Shown in pieces: positions 56,093-64,000 of a DNA stretch of 64,000 nucleotides. This DNA comes from Campylobacter showae (GTDB taxonomy: Bacteria; Campylobacterota; Campylobacteria; Campylobacterales; Campylobacteraceae). The notes beneath the pieces are model-generated. The model worked only from the letters and a program-made list of their open reading frames with translations. It was not told the DNA's origin and made no database searches. Where the stretch lies: positions 2,096,581-2,160,580 of the forward strand of contig NZ_LR535679.1 of assembly GCF_900699785.1 (NCBI RefSeq), in the 5' to 3' direction. The position numbers and the translations under genes were made by a program. The stretch's first letter is position 1, and the number at the start of each line of letters is the position of its first letter.

Positions 56093-56747
56093 AGATATAT
56101 CCGTCGCCGCGCCTATTTATGATCGCGTCCTTGCCTAAAATGCGGCGTAAGTTTTTGACGTAAACTCGCAGGCTCAGCTCGCTGGGCTCTTCGCCGTAGT
56201 TCCAAATTTTCTCAAATATCGTCTCTTTGCTCAGCAGCGCGTTTTTATTTTCCAAAAATAGCGCCAAAAGCTCGCTTTCTTTGTTTGAGAGGTTTACGAT
56301 TTGTCCGTTTTGCCGGAGCGTTTTGGAGCTTGGATAAAATTTATATCCGTCGTTAAGCTCGATAAATTCGTCATTTACGTGAGAAAATTTGCGCTTGATT
56401 AAAATTTGAATACGAAGCAAAAGCTCTTTTAGCTCGTACGGCTTTTTTAGGTAGTCGTCGCAGCCACTTTTGTAGCCGATTTCTAGGTCTTGCAGCGCGT
56501 TTAGCGAAGTGGTAAAGATCGCAGGCGTGTCGTCGCCAAGCCGCCTAAGTTCGCGCAAAAGGGAGAAACCGTCGCCTTTAGGTAGCTTGACGTCGAGGAT
56601 GAGGATATCAAAATTTCGCTCGTAGGCGGTATCTAGAGCTGCTTTAGCATCGGCGCGAACGGTCACGTCGTAGCCTTGTTCGCTCAGATACTCGCTGATG
56701 AGTTCGCTTAGCGTCTCATCGTCCTCTACGAGCAAAATTTGCGTCAT
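56085..56747 (-). CDS. OmpR-family response regulator
   Basis: The 220-residue regulator has a receiver (LLVEDDETLSELI about residues 5-17, phospho-acceptor Asp52 in ILDVKLPKGDG, Lys in YLKKPYELKE) and a winged-helix output domain ending SLRVYVKNLRRILGKDAIINRRGDGYIYV. It is followed by its kinase with an 8-base overlap. Its ATG shares one base with the TAA of the Met/Lys-repeat peptide gene (TAATG), so it appears to be translated by ribosomes finishing that peptide. Confidence 0.92.
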   Translation of the reverse strand: MTQILLVEDDETLSELISEYLSEQGYDVTVRADAKAALDTAYERNFDILILDVKLPKGDGFSLLRELRRLGDDTPAIFTTSLNALQDLEIGYKSGCDDYLKKPYELKELLLRIQILIKRKFSHVNDEFIELNDGYKFYPSSKTLRQNGQIVNLSNKESELLALFLENKNALLSKETIFEKIWNYGEEPSELSLRVYVKNLRRILGKDAIINRRGDGYIYV

Positions 56748-56992
56748 TACATCTTATCCTTTTTCATGTCTTTCATATTGTCTTTCTTTTTACCCATATC
56801 GTCTTTCATCTCTTTCATGTCGCCCTTCATTTCATCCTTTTTTATCATCATATCGTCTTTTTTCTCCATCATGGCGTCCTTCTTTTCCATCATGGTATCT
56901 TTTTTCTCCATCATATCGCCTTTCATCTCGGCGGCAAAGATAGAACCTGTAACGAACAACGCGCTAAGCGCAACTAAAGCTAACTTTTTCAT
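56747..56992 (-). CDS. Exported Met/Lys/Asp repeat peptide, related to the MxKDx repeat family
   Basis: This 81-residue protein has a clean signal peptide (MKKLALVALSALFVTGSIFA) followed by a 60-residue tail made almost entirely of Met, Lys, Asp and Glu. Residues 27-54 are four heptads of the form M-M-x-K-K-D-x, then the repeat loosens (MKGDMKE, MKDDMGKKKD, MKDMKKD). About a quarter of the mature chain is Met. It resembles the penta_MxKDx (TIGR02953) group of small exported proteins of unknown role. Met-rich exported peptides in other bacteria bind copper or silver or absorb oxidants, which is only an analogy here. It is the first gene of the operon with the regulator and kinase. Confidence 0.78.
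   Translation of the reverse strand: MKKLALVALSALFVTGSIFAAEMKGDMMEKKDTMMEKKDAMMEKKDDMMIKKDEMKGDMKEMKDDMGKKKDNMKDMKKDKM
56831..56914 (-). repeat. Four 21-bp tandem repeats in the Met/Lys peptide gene
   Basis: Each unit codes for Met-Met-x-Lys-Lys-Asp-x. The units are close but not identical in DNA (GAG/GAA and AAA/AAG changes), so expansion is not very recent. Confidence 0.7.
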
Positions 56993-57055
56993 AGCATCTC
57001 CTTTAAGAAAATTTATGATGGAAGTTTAGCCAAGAAACGTGAAACGAGCGTGAAT

Positions 57056-57967
57056 TTATGCCATCAGGCTAAAAACGTACGATAAAAGCGGCAGGCTAAT
57101 AAAGCTAAACGCCACTCCCACGGCTACGGCAGCTACTGCTAGCTGGCTATCAAGCTCTGCTTTCATGATCATCGCGCTTGCTAGCACCATCGGCGGCATG
57201 GCGCACTGTAATATGCCTATCATCCAAATTTGACCGAAATTTACGCCCAAAACTATCGTGACTAATATAAAAATAAAAGGCGCTAGCAGCATCTTGCCCG
57301 CGATTACCACGGCCGTTGATTTGTAACAGCTCTTGATGCTCCTAAATCCAAGTCCGATGCCTATCGCAAAAAGAGCTACCGGAACGACGCTTTGCGCAAA
57401 AAGCGTAAGCGCGTCAAATAGCACCTTTGGAAGCGGAAAGCCGCGAAGCAAAAAGCCCAAAATAAGCGCGACGAAAGGGGGAAATTTGATCACTTTCATA
57501 ACGTTTTGCACGAGCGAAACCTTCGCCGGAGCGCCGAAAGCCAGGATAAAAGGCCCAAAAATGCTAATCGGGATCGAGGTGGCTAACTGATCGTAAAAGA
57601 TAACTTCGTTCATCGCGTCCTCGCCGAAAAAGCCCTTGATGATAGGCATACCCATAAATACGGTATTTCCAAACATCCCTAGCAGCACGGCGCTCACAGT
57701 CGTGGCTTTGTTAAATTTTAAAAATCTGCACGCCAAAAATATCGCCGCAGCACCCAGCATTGAACAAGCAAAACCCGTGGCGATGACGTTGATAAGCGTG
57801 GTGTCGATGTTTACGTGGTAAATTTTATCGAAAATCAGCGCCGGAAGCGCGAAGCAAAGCGCGTAGTTTATGAAAACGGAGGCGTTTTTTTGTTCGAAGA
57901 CTTTAAATTTTTTCGCCCCGTAGCCCGAAGCGATAATGATAAAAATGGATAATAATTGCGTGAACAT
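57056..57967 (-). CDS. AEC family (auxin efflux carrier-like) transporter
   Basis: The 303-residue membrane protein has about ten helices in the AEC/MdcF pattern: FTQLLSIFIIIASGYGAKKF at the start, the MGMPIIKGFFGEDAMNEVIFYDQLATS stretch (about residues 108-134) and FAIGIGLGFRSIKS near residue 200. Members transport malonate, malate or other organic acids; the substrate here is open. It faces away from macA, with 146 bases between start codons, and is on the same strand as the two-component operon but separated from it by 64 bases. Confidence 0.85.
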   Translation of the reverse strand: MFTQLLSIFIIIASGYGAKKFKVFEQKNASVFINYALCFALPALIFDKIYHVNIDTTLINVIATGFACSMLGAAAIFLACRFLKFNKATTVSAVLLGMFGNTVFMGMPIIKGFFGEDAMNEVIFYDQLATSIPISIFGPFILAFGAPAKVSLVQNVMKVIKFPPFVALILGFLLRGFPLPKVLFDALTLFAQSVVPVALFAIGIGLGFRSIKSCYKSTAVVIAGKMLLAPFIFILVTIVLGVNFGQIWMIGILQCAMPPMVLASAMIMKAELDSQLAVAAVAVGVAFSFISLPLLSYVFSLMA

Positions 57968-58076
57968 TTGCGTAATCCGAGTTATAAATTTTAAAAACGC
58001 GATTATACGGCGGCTAGCATTAAAGAAAAATAAAATTTAGTTGAATTACTTAACATCGCCTTAACGCATTTTTGTA

Positions 58077-58082
58077 TATAAT
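58077..58082 (+). promoter_or_regulatory. -10 element for the macAB-tolC operon
   Basis: TATAAT, preceded by TTTTTGTA, matches the Campylobacter sigma-70 pattern and lies 31 bases before the ATG at 58114. It lies within the longer open frame starting at 58072, which rules out that earlier start. Confidence 0.65.
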
Positions 58083-58113
58083 CGCGCATTTTAAATTAAA
58101 TAAAGCGAGAAAA

Positions 58114-59322
58114 ATGAAGAAATTTATCAAATTTATCGTTATCGTAGCTATTTTGGCGGGTGCGGGCTATTATTTTTACGATAAGAATAACGTCCCGCAA
58201 GTCGATCAGTTTATCGCCTCAAAAGCCGTTCGCGGCGAGCTAGTAAAAAGTATCGAAAGTAACGGCGAGATCTATGCTACCGAGCTAATCGACGTAGGCG
58301 CACAGGTAGGCGGTCAGATCAAAAAGCTCTACGTAAAGCTCGGCGACGTCGTAAAAGCCGGCGACATGATAGCAGAAATCGACTCCGCGACCCAGCAAAA
58401 TAACGTAGATACCAAAAAAGCGCAGCTTGGGATTTACGAAGCGAAGTTAAATTCGGCCAAAGTCGCGCTTGAGATTTCAAAGACCAAATTTAAGCGCGAG
58501 CAAGAGCTTTTTGCTAAAAACGCAACCTCAAAAGAGGAGTTTGAAAACGCCAAAAATACCTTAGCCGCAAACGAAGCCTCGCTAAAAGAGATTGAGGCGC
58601 AAATCGTGCAGGCTAAAATCTCTCTAAACACCGCTCAGATAGATCTTGGCTACACTAAAATCACCGCTCCAAAAGGCGGCGTCGTGGTCTCCGTGCAGGT
58701 CGAGGAGGGTCAAACCGTAAACTCAAATCAAACTACGCCCACTATCGTAAATATCGCAGATCTAAGCAAAGTGCAGCTAAAAATGGAGATCGCCGAGGGC
58801 GACATCACGAAGATAAAGGTAGGCTCAAGGGTCGAGTACTCGATACTATCCGAGCCGAATCGTAAATTTCACGCGCGTATTAGCTCGATAGATCCGGGGC
58901 TAACCACGCTAAGCAACGGCAAATACACCACGACCACAAGCTCCGGCTCGACCGCCTCAAGCTCGAGCAGTTCGGCGATCTACTACTACGCCAAAGCTAT
59001 CGTGGATAATGCCGATGGCACGCTAAGGATCGGTATGACCACGCAAAATACCGTCATCCTAGATAGCGCTAAAGACGCCGTCATAGTGCCCTCGATAGCC
59101 GTCAAAAACGAAGACGGCAAAAGCGTAGTCTACGTGCTAAAAAAGGATAAAGACGGGCTAGATACGGCCGAGCGAAGAGAGGTGCAAACGGGACTAACCG
59201 ACAGCCTAAAAACTCAAATTTTAAGCGGAGTAGAGGAAGGCGAGGAGGTCGTGACGAAGCGAAACTCGGCGGCTGAAATTAGCGAAATGCTCGAACAAGA
59301 AAAAAGAAGAATGGGCTTTTAA
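58114..59322 (+). CDS. macA: Periplasmic adaptor of an ABC-type tripartite efflux pump (MacA-like)
   Basis: MacA-type adaptors join the inner-membrane ABC protein to an outer-membrane channel. The product, about 402 residues, has an N-terminal membrane anchor (about 5-23), a biotinyl-lipoyl half-motif (GAQVGGQIKKLYVKLGDVVKAGD, about 64-86), a long alpha-hairpin (about 105-180), the second lipoyl half (YTKITAPKGGVVVSVQVEEGQTV, about 190-212) and a beta-barrel/proximal domain. A Ser-rich linker (TSSGSTASSSSSSA, about 283-296) is a small oddity. The start is ATG 58114, supported by a promoter inside the longer frame. macB begins 9 bases after the stop. Confidence 0.9.
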   Translation: MKKFIKFIVIVAILAGAGYYFYDKNNVPQVDQFIASKAVRGELVKSIESNGEIYATELIDVGAQVGGQIKKLYVKLGDVVKAGDMIAEIDSATQQNNVDTKKAQLGIYEAKLNSAKVALEISKTKFKREQELFAKNATSKEEFENAKNTLAANEASLKEIEAQIVQAKISLNTAQIDLGYTKITAPKGGVVVSVQVEEGQTVNSNQTTPTIVNIADLSKVQLKMEIAEGDITKIKVGSRVEYSILSEPNRKFHARISSIDPGLTTLSNGKYTTTTSSGSTASSSSSSAIYYYAKAIVDNADGTLRIGMTTQNTVILDSAKDAVIVPSIAVKNEDGKSVVYVLKKDKDGLDTAERREVQTGLTDSLKTQILSGVEEGEEVVTKRNSAAEISEMLEQEKRRMGF

Positions 59323-59331
59323 GGTAGCGTC

Positions 59332-61269
59332 TTGAAAAATTTGATAGAACTTAAAAATTTAAGCAAGAAATTTAAGCTCGGCGATAATACCTTTGACGCG
59401 CTAAAAGACGTAAATTTGAGCATAAAAAAGGGCGAGTTTATCGCTATCATCGGACAAAGCGGATCGGGTAAATCCACGCTCATGAACATCCTTGGCTGCC
59501 TGGATAATCCAAGCGGCGGGCAGTACCTGCTAGAAGAGCGCGACATATCTAAATTTGAAGGCGACGAGCTGGCGCGTTTGCGTAGGGAAAAATTTGGCTT
59601 TATCTTTCAGCGCTATAACCTGCTATCTACGCTAACCACGCTGCAAAACGTAGCTTTGCCTAGCGTATATGCGGGCATTTCTAAAAAAGATCGCGATAAA
59701 AAAGCGAGCGAGCTTTTAGAAGGGCTCGGTCTTGGCGAAAAGCTGCAAAATCTGCCAAATAAACTTAGCGGTGGGCAGCAGCAGCGAGTCTCGATCGCTA
59801 GAGCGCTCATAAACGGCGGCGAGATCATCCTAGCAGACGAGCCTACGGGCGCGCTAGATAGCAAAAGCGGCCTCATGGTGATGGAAATTTTAACGAATTT
59901 ACACAAGCAAGGCCACACTATCATCATCGTCACGCACGACCCAAATATCGCCGCATACGCAAACCGCATCATCGAGATAAAAGACGGTAAAATTTTGAGC
60001 GATACGGTAAAAAGCGAGGAAATTTTCGCCTCCGAAAAACCGTCGCCGAAGCAAAAAAATATCTTTAGCTTTTATAAAGATCAGTTTATCGAGAGCTTTA
60101 AAATGTCGATAAACGCGATACTTAGCCACAAACTTCGCTCGGCGCTAACGATGCTTGGCATCATCATCGGCATCACATCGGTCATCTGCGTCGTAGCGCT
60201 AGGTCAGGGCTCGCAGGAGCAGATACTCTCCGATATCCGCGGTATCGGTACAAACACGATCGATATCCTAAACGGCAAGGGTTTTGGCGATATGCGCTCG
60301 GAACGGGTGAGAAATTTGACCGTTAGCGACGCGGCAATGCTATCTAAGCAAGACTATCTAGATAGCGTGACGCCAAACGCCTCCGCTAGCGGCACGCTCA
60401 CCTACGGCAACAAATCAGCCTCGGCTACGATTAGGGGCGGCAGCGAGGAGAGCCTAAACGTCATGGGCTACAAGGTAGAGGCCGGGCGGGTATTTACCGC
60501 CCAAGAGGTCGCAGAGTCGGCGTCCGTGATCGTGATAGATCAGCCAACTAGGGAGCAGTTTTTCGCAAACGAAGATCCGCTGGGCAAGACCGTGCTTTTT
60601 AACAAACGCCCATTTAGGATCATCGGCGTAGTGGCCAAAAACGACAATATGTTTGCCGACTCTAGCACTCTGCGCACGTTTTCTACATACACCGCGGCTA
60701 TAAACAAACTAACGGGCGATAGGCACCTATCATCTATCACGGTTAAGGTTAAAGATAACGTAAACGCGCAAATCGCCGAGCAGAGTTTAACGGAAATTTT
60801 AACCGCCAAGCACGGCAAAAAGGACTTTTTTACTAGAAACTCCGACACGATCAAAAAAACGATCGAGGAGACTACTAGAACCATGACGCTGCTGATCTCT
60901 TGTATCGCCTTTATCTCGCTGCTAGTGGGCGGTATCGGCGTGATGAACATCATGCTAGTCTCCGTAACCGAGCGCACTAAGGAAATCGGCATCAGGATGG
61001 CGATCGGCGCGCGTCAGGGAAATATCCTCGAGCAGTTTTTGATCGAGGCGGTACTACTGTGTCTTATCGGCGGATTAATCGGCGTCGGGACGGCATTTGG
61101 TATCGGCTATCTAGCGGAAAATTTCGCGCCCGGCGTAAAGATGATATTTTCGCAGACTTCTATCGTGGTAGCGCTTGCGGTTTCTAGCGCGATAGGCGTG
61201 ATATTTGGCTATATGCCGGCTCGCAGCGCCTCAAAACTAAATCCGATCGACGCTCTAACAAGGGAATAA
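59332..61269 (+). CDS. macB: MacB-type ABC transporter, ATPase fused to permease
   Basis: MacB powers tripartite export of macrolides, toxins or peptides. The 645-residue protein has an N-terminal ATPase (Walker A GQSGSGKSTLMN about 41-52, Q-loop IFQRYNLL, signature LSGGQQQRV about 146-154, Walker B EIILADEPTGALD about 165-177), then a first membrane helix (about 270-293), a large periplasmic domain (about 295-520) and three closing helices (MTLLISCIAFISLLVGGIGVMNIMLVSVTERTKEIG). The start is TTG with AAGG seven bases before. It stands between macA and a TolC-like gene, so the pump is complete. Confidence 0.93.
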   Translation: MKNLIELKNLSKKFKLGDNTFDALKDVNLSIKKGEFIAIIGQSGSGKSTLMNILGCLDNPSGGQYLLEERDISKFEGDELARLRREKFGFIFQRYNLLSTLTTLQNVALPSVYAGISKKDRDKKASELLEGLGLGEKLQNLPNKLSGGQQQRVSIARALINGGEIILADEPTGALDSKSGLMVMEILTNLHKQGHTIIIVTHDPNIAAYANRIIEIKDGKILSDTVKSEEIFASEKPSPKQKNIFSFYKDQFIESFKMSINAILSHKLRSALTMLGIIIGITSVICVVALGQGSQEQILSDIRGIGTNTIDILNGKGFGDMRSERVRNLTVSDAAMLSKQDYLDSVTPNASASGTLTYGNKSASATIRGGSEESLNVMGYKVEAGRVFTAQEVAESASVIVIDQPTREQFFANEDPLGKTVLFNKRPFRIIGVVAKNDNMFADSSTLRTFSTYTAAINKLTGDRHLSSITVKVKDNVNAQIAEQSLTEILTAKHGKKDFFTRNSDTIKKTIEETTRTMTLLISCIAFISLLVGGIGVMNIMLVSVTERTKEIGIRMAIGARQGNILEQFLIEAVLLCLIGGLIGVGTAFGIGYLAENFAPGVKMIFSQTSIVVALAVSSAIGVIFGYMPARSASKLNPIDALTRE

Positions 61270-61270
61270 A

Positions 61271-62590
61271 ATGAAAAAAACCTCCATAATCCTAGCCGCC
61301 TTTTTGCTTGGCGGCTGCGCGGTAACGCAGATAAACGAAAACTATGAGCAAATTTTGCTAAAAGAGGACGCAAGCGCCGATATAAAGATTAACCGCGAGT
61401 GGTGGACGGGCTACGGCCAAGCGCGCCTAAACGAGCTAATCAGCCTCGCGTTAAAAAATAATATAGATCTGGCAAAATCAGCCATAGCCGTAAATAAAGC
61501 CCTAGCTCAAGCAGGCGTTTTACAGGCTGATCTCGTGCCTAGCTTTAACGCAAATTTGGGCGTGGAAACTGGTAAAAATATAAAAACGGGCGGCAGCTGG
61601 AGTGAAAGCTACAAAAGCGGCGTATCGCTAAGCTACGAGATTGATCTGTGGCGCAAGCTCGCAAACTCCGCAGATGCCGCCATGTGGGAAGCAAACGCGA
61701 CCAAATACGACCTAGAGGCCGCCAGACTCGCGCTCATTAACTCCGTCGCGGATGCGTATTTTGAAGCGAAATATCAAAAAGAGAGCATAAATCTATACGA
61801 AAAGACGCTAAAAAACTACGAGGAGCTTGAAGCCATCATAAAGGCCAAATTTGAGCTCGGCAAAGAAGAGGAGCTAAGCCTAAAACAGGTAAAAAGCTCG
61901 GTGATCTCGGCTAAAAATAGAATTTTAAACGCGAGCAAGAGCCTTGACGCGGCGGAAAAAACGCTAAGAAATCTGCTAAACGTTAAGCCCGAGTTTGAGT
62001 TAAATTTGAGCGGAAATTTGAGCGATGTCTCGCCGCAGGGCGTAAATTTAAACGTGCCGCTTTACGTTATCGGCGCGCGTCCTGATTTGCAGGCTGCTAT
62101 CTCGCGCATCAAAGAGGCGCTTTTGGGGGTTAAAGTTAGCGAAAAGAACTTCTACCCAAGCATCACGGTAGGCGTAGGACTTAGCGGTAGCGGAGATAGC
62201 GCGAGCGAGGGTCTGAAGCTAAATTTCTTAAGCGGAAATATCGCGATAAATTTACCGTTTTTAAACTACTCTAAGCTTAAATCAAAGTTAAAAATCTCCG
62301 AGCTAGAGTTTGAGACGATGAAGCTAAACTACGCGCAGACGCTAACGACCGCGCTAAACGAGATCGACGCCGGCTATAAAAATCTGCAAAAAGACGAGGC
62401 GGTTTTGCGAAATTTAAACGAAAATTTGCGAAATCTAAGCTCTATCAGCGACATATATAAGCTCAAATACGACTACGGCAAAACCGAGTTAAAAAACTAT
62501 CTGGAGGCCCAAAATTCGCTGCTTGAAGGTAGGATCAGCCTGCTAGCTCAAAAATATAAAATTTTTGCAAGACGAAATCGGTATCTATAA
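61271..62590 (+). CDS. Outer-membrane efflux channel lipoprotein, TolC/NodT family
   Basis: The 439-residue protein has a lipoprotein signal with lipobox LLGGC (Cys at about residue 16), followed by the two helical/barrel repeats of the outer-membrane efflux family (WWTGYGQARLNELISLALKNNIDL near residue 45; the second repeat from about residue 265). It should form the trimeric outer-membrane duct for the MacA-MacB pump. The ATG comes two bases after the macB stop. A lipid anchor is common in CmeC/NodT-type proteins of Campylobacter. The end (KIFARRNRYL) is slightly short but plausible. Confidence 0.9.
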   Translation: MKKTSIILAAFLLGGCAVTQINENYEQILLKEDASADIKINREWWTGYGQARLNELISLALKNNIDLAKSAIAVNKALAQAGVLQADLVPSFNANLGVETGKNIKTGGSWSESYKSGVSLSYEIDLWRKLANSADAAMWEANATKYDLEAARLALINSVADAYFEAKYQKESINLYEKTLKNYEELEAIIKAKFELGKEEELSLKQVKSSVISAKNRILNASKSLDAAEKTLRNLLNVKPEFELNLSGNLSDVSPQGVNLNVPLYVIGARPDLQAAISRIKEALLGVKVSEKNFYPSITVGVGLSGSGDSASEGLKLNFLSGNIAINLPFLNYSKLKSKLKISELEFETMKLNYAQTLTTALNEIDAGYKNLQKDEAVLRNLNENLRNLSSISDIYKLKYDYGKTELKNYLEAQNSLLEGRISLLAQKYKIFARRNRYL

Positions 62591-62680
62591 AGCGGCAGCT
62601 GGAAAAGCGGAGTAATTTGACTATGTCGCGCGCATGATTTGCGGTTTTTTTGAGGCGCGTTAAATTTGCAGCGAATTTGA

Positions 62681-62705
62681 CGGCTAGTTAAAATTTGGCT
62701 AGCCG
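62681..62705. terminator. Hairpin between convergent tolC-like and corA-like genes
   Basis: CGGCTAG (62681-62687) pairs with CTAGCCG (62699-62705) around an 11-nt AT loop. It could serve both directions; U-runs are weak on both sides. Confidence 0.45.
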
Positions 62706-62722
62706 CAAATGACCTTGCAAAT

Positions 62723-63413
62723 TTACTCCCGCCGTTTGCCTAGAAAACAAAACAGCCCCGCTAGTATCGCAAAAAGCGCAAGCATAGATCCAGCGACGAT
62801 TGTCGTGCCGTTTTGAAAGCCGCCTAAAAACATCCCGTTCGTATTCATCCCGAAAAATCCCGTGATAAAATTAGCGGTAAAAATAGCGCCGAAAGCAGCG
62901 TGAGGATGTAGATGTTTCGGTTGATTTTGTCGTTTTTTAGGCTCTGTATATGCGCGGTAGATATCGTCTATCCTGGCGGCGTTTTCACAGGCTGCGTTTT
63001 TTAGCACGCCGGCTTCGTAGACGTAGTTTTTGAGCTGTTTTTTAAGCCCCGGTCTTTCGTTTTGACAGATCGCTAGAGCCTCGTAAAAGTGCGAAATTTT
63101 ATTTTGAAATTTGCGTATTTCGTATTTTAATACCGCGTGCTTTTTGATAAATTTAGTAAAATCCCTCTTGCCCGCGTAGATTTTCTCGTAGCTTTCAAGC
63201 TGGGCGGAGTGGCTCGGCGATCTTGGCGCGAAACTCGCTCGTTATCTTTTTTACTACGCGGATAAACTCCTCAGTGCCGCTTTCGCTGCCGTCCTGGGCG
63301 TAAATTTTGTCATCTTTAAAGATAAATTTATAGTTTTGTTCGCTGCCGTCCGTCACGAGGTAGACGTACTCGCACTCCTCGTCGTAAAAGTTACCCCGAG
63401 ATATCGCGCTCGC

Positions 63414-63417
<4 letters not shown>
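62723..63417 (-). pseudogene. CorA-like divalent cation transporter, interrupted by about four single-base shifts
   Basis: Read with shifts corrected, this minus-strand stretch gives a protein of about 230 residues: an ATG at 63417 (MSERDISG), a charged helical cytoplasmic part, then LLSALFLPL / NFITGFFGMN and a final helix (GSMLALFAILAGLFCFLG). GMN is the CorA ion-selectivity motif. Shifts are needed near 63394 (extra G), 63211 (extra G), 62941 and 62872 (AAATTAGC for AAATTTAGC). The product is short for CorA but similar small forms occur in Campylobacter. Its start overlaps the tgt stop (ATGA). The next gene is damaged in the same way, so sequence error is more likely than a true pseudogene. 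Confidence 0.7.

Positions 63418-64000
<583 letters not shown>

Noticed and set aside
56831..56914. The four 21-bp repeats considered as a CRISPR-like or intergenic repeat array.
   Set aside because: They are contiguous without spacers and are plainly in-frame coding repeats.
56698..57029. Long Ser/Phe-rich and Ile/Phe-rich frames on the + strand opposite the Met/Lys peptide gene.
   Set aside because: They are the antisense of the M-M-x-K-K-D repeats; the minus-strand reading has a signal peptide, ribosome site and operon position.

Overview
The window looks like a chromosome segment of an oral-type Campylobacter (the C. rectus / showae / curvus group fits best). Grounds: the proteins are epsilonproteobacterial throughout; trpC sits in the same neighbourhood I recall from C. 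jejuni (a methyltransferase, a Cys-cluster protein, a TPR protein, trpC, a HIT protein); class II DAHP synthase, a stand-alone atpB and a RibBA with a decayed GTP cyclohydrolase half are all present; and the word AAATTT is extremely frequent between genes. The exact species cannot be fixed from the sequence alone.

Layout. 1-11.1 kb, mostly housekeeping on the + strand: the 3' part of flgK, a TIGR02757 protein, sodC, a TauE/SafE permease, atpB, gatB, gpsA, a GH3 beta-hexosaminidase and an AbgA-like M20 amidohydrolase. 11.4-14.8 kb, minus strand: a small-membrane-protein gene / pyrB / pyrC / two small orphan genes. 15.0-18.1 kb: a large AT-richer TonB-dependent receptor, flanked by about 50-bp direct repeats made from the tail of the next gene, rarD; it looks like an inserted 3.37-kb module. 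19.3-36.1 kb, dense + strand run: DAHP synthase, an FAD oxidoreductase, a coiled-coil envelope protein, TrmN6-like, Cys-cluster, TPR, trpC, HIT, ankyrin, SDR, an NhaC antiporter, trmA, a CoA-binding protein, threonine dehydratase, a DUF4230-like protein and MOSC. 36.2-36.3 kb: tRNA-Gln and tRNA-fMet behind a perfect consensus promoter, followed by a membrane-anchored nuclease-like gene. 37.5-45.4 kb: ribBA, a PAS histidine kinase with an OmpR regulator, a DyP peroxidase, then a monohaem cytochrome c and a TorA-type molybdoenzyme with a structured RNA leader. 45.7-49.8 kb: two tandem dCache chemoreceptors, each closed by a strong terminator. 50.0-62.6 kb: a half-size EamA protein, ogt, acnB, a Met/Lys-repeat peptide / OmpR regulator / histidine kinase operon (minus), an AEC transporter (minus), and a macA-macB-tolC type efflux operon. 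62.7-64.0 kb: a CorA-like gene and tgt (minus), both riddled with single-base frameshifts, most likely sequence error near a contig end.

How it fits together. Much of the content is envelope and respiratory biology of a microaerophile: alternative electron acceptor use (cytochrome c plus TMAO/DMSO-type reductase), oxidative defence (SodC, DyP), iron acquisition (TonB receptor), chemotaxis and drug/peptide efflux. Items most worth a second look are the repeat-flanked receptor module, the Met-rich heptad peptide translationally coupled to a two-component system, the SD-sequestering hairpin at 1700-1742, the structured torA leader and the membrane-anchored PD-(D/E)XK-like protein. No CRISPR array, insertion sequence or prophage was seen.
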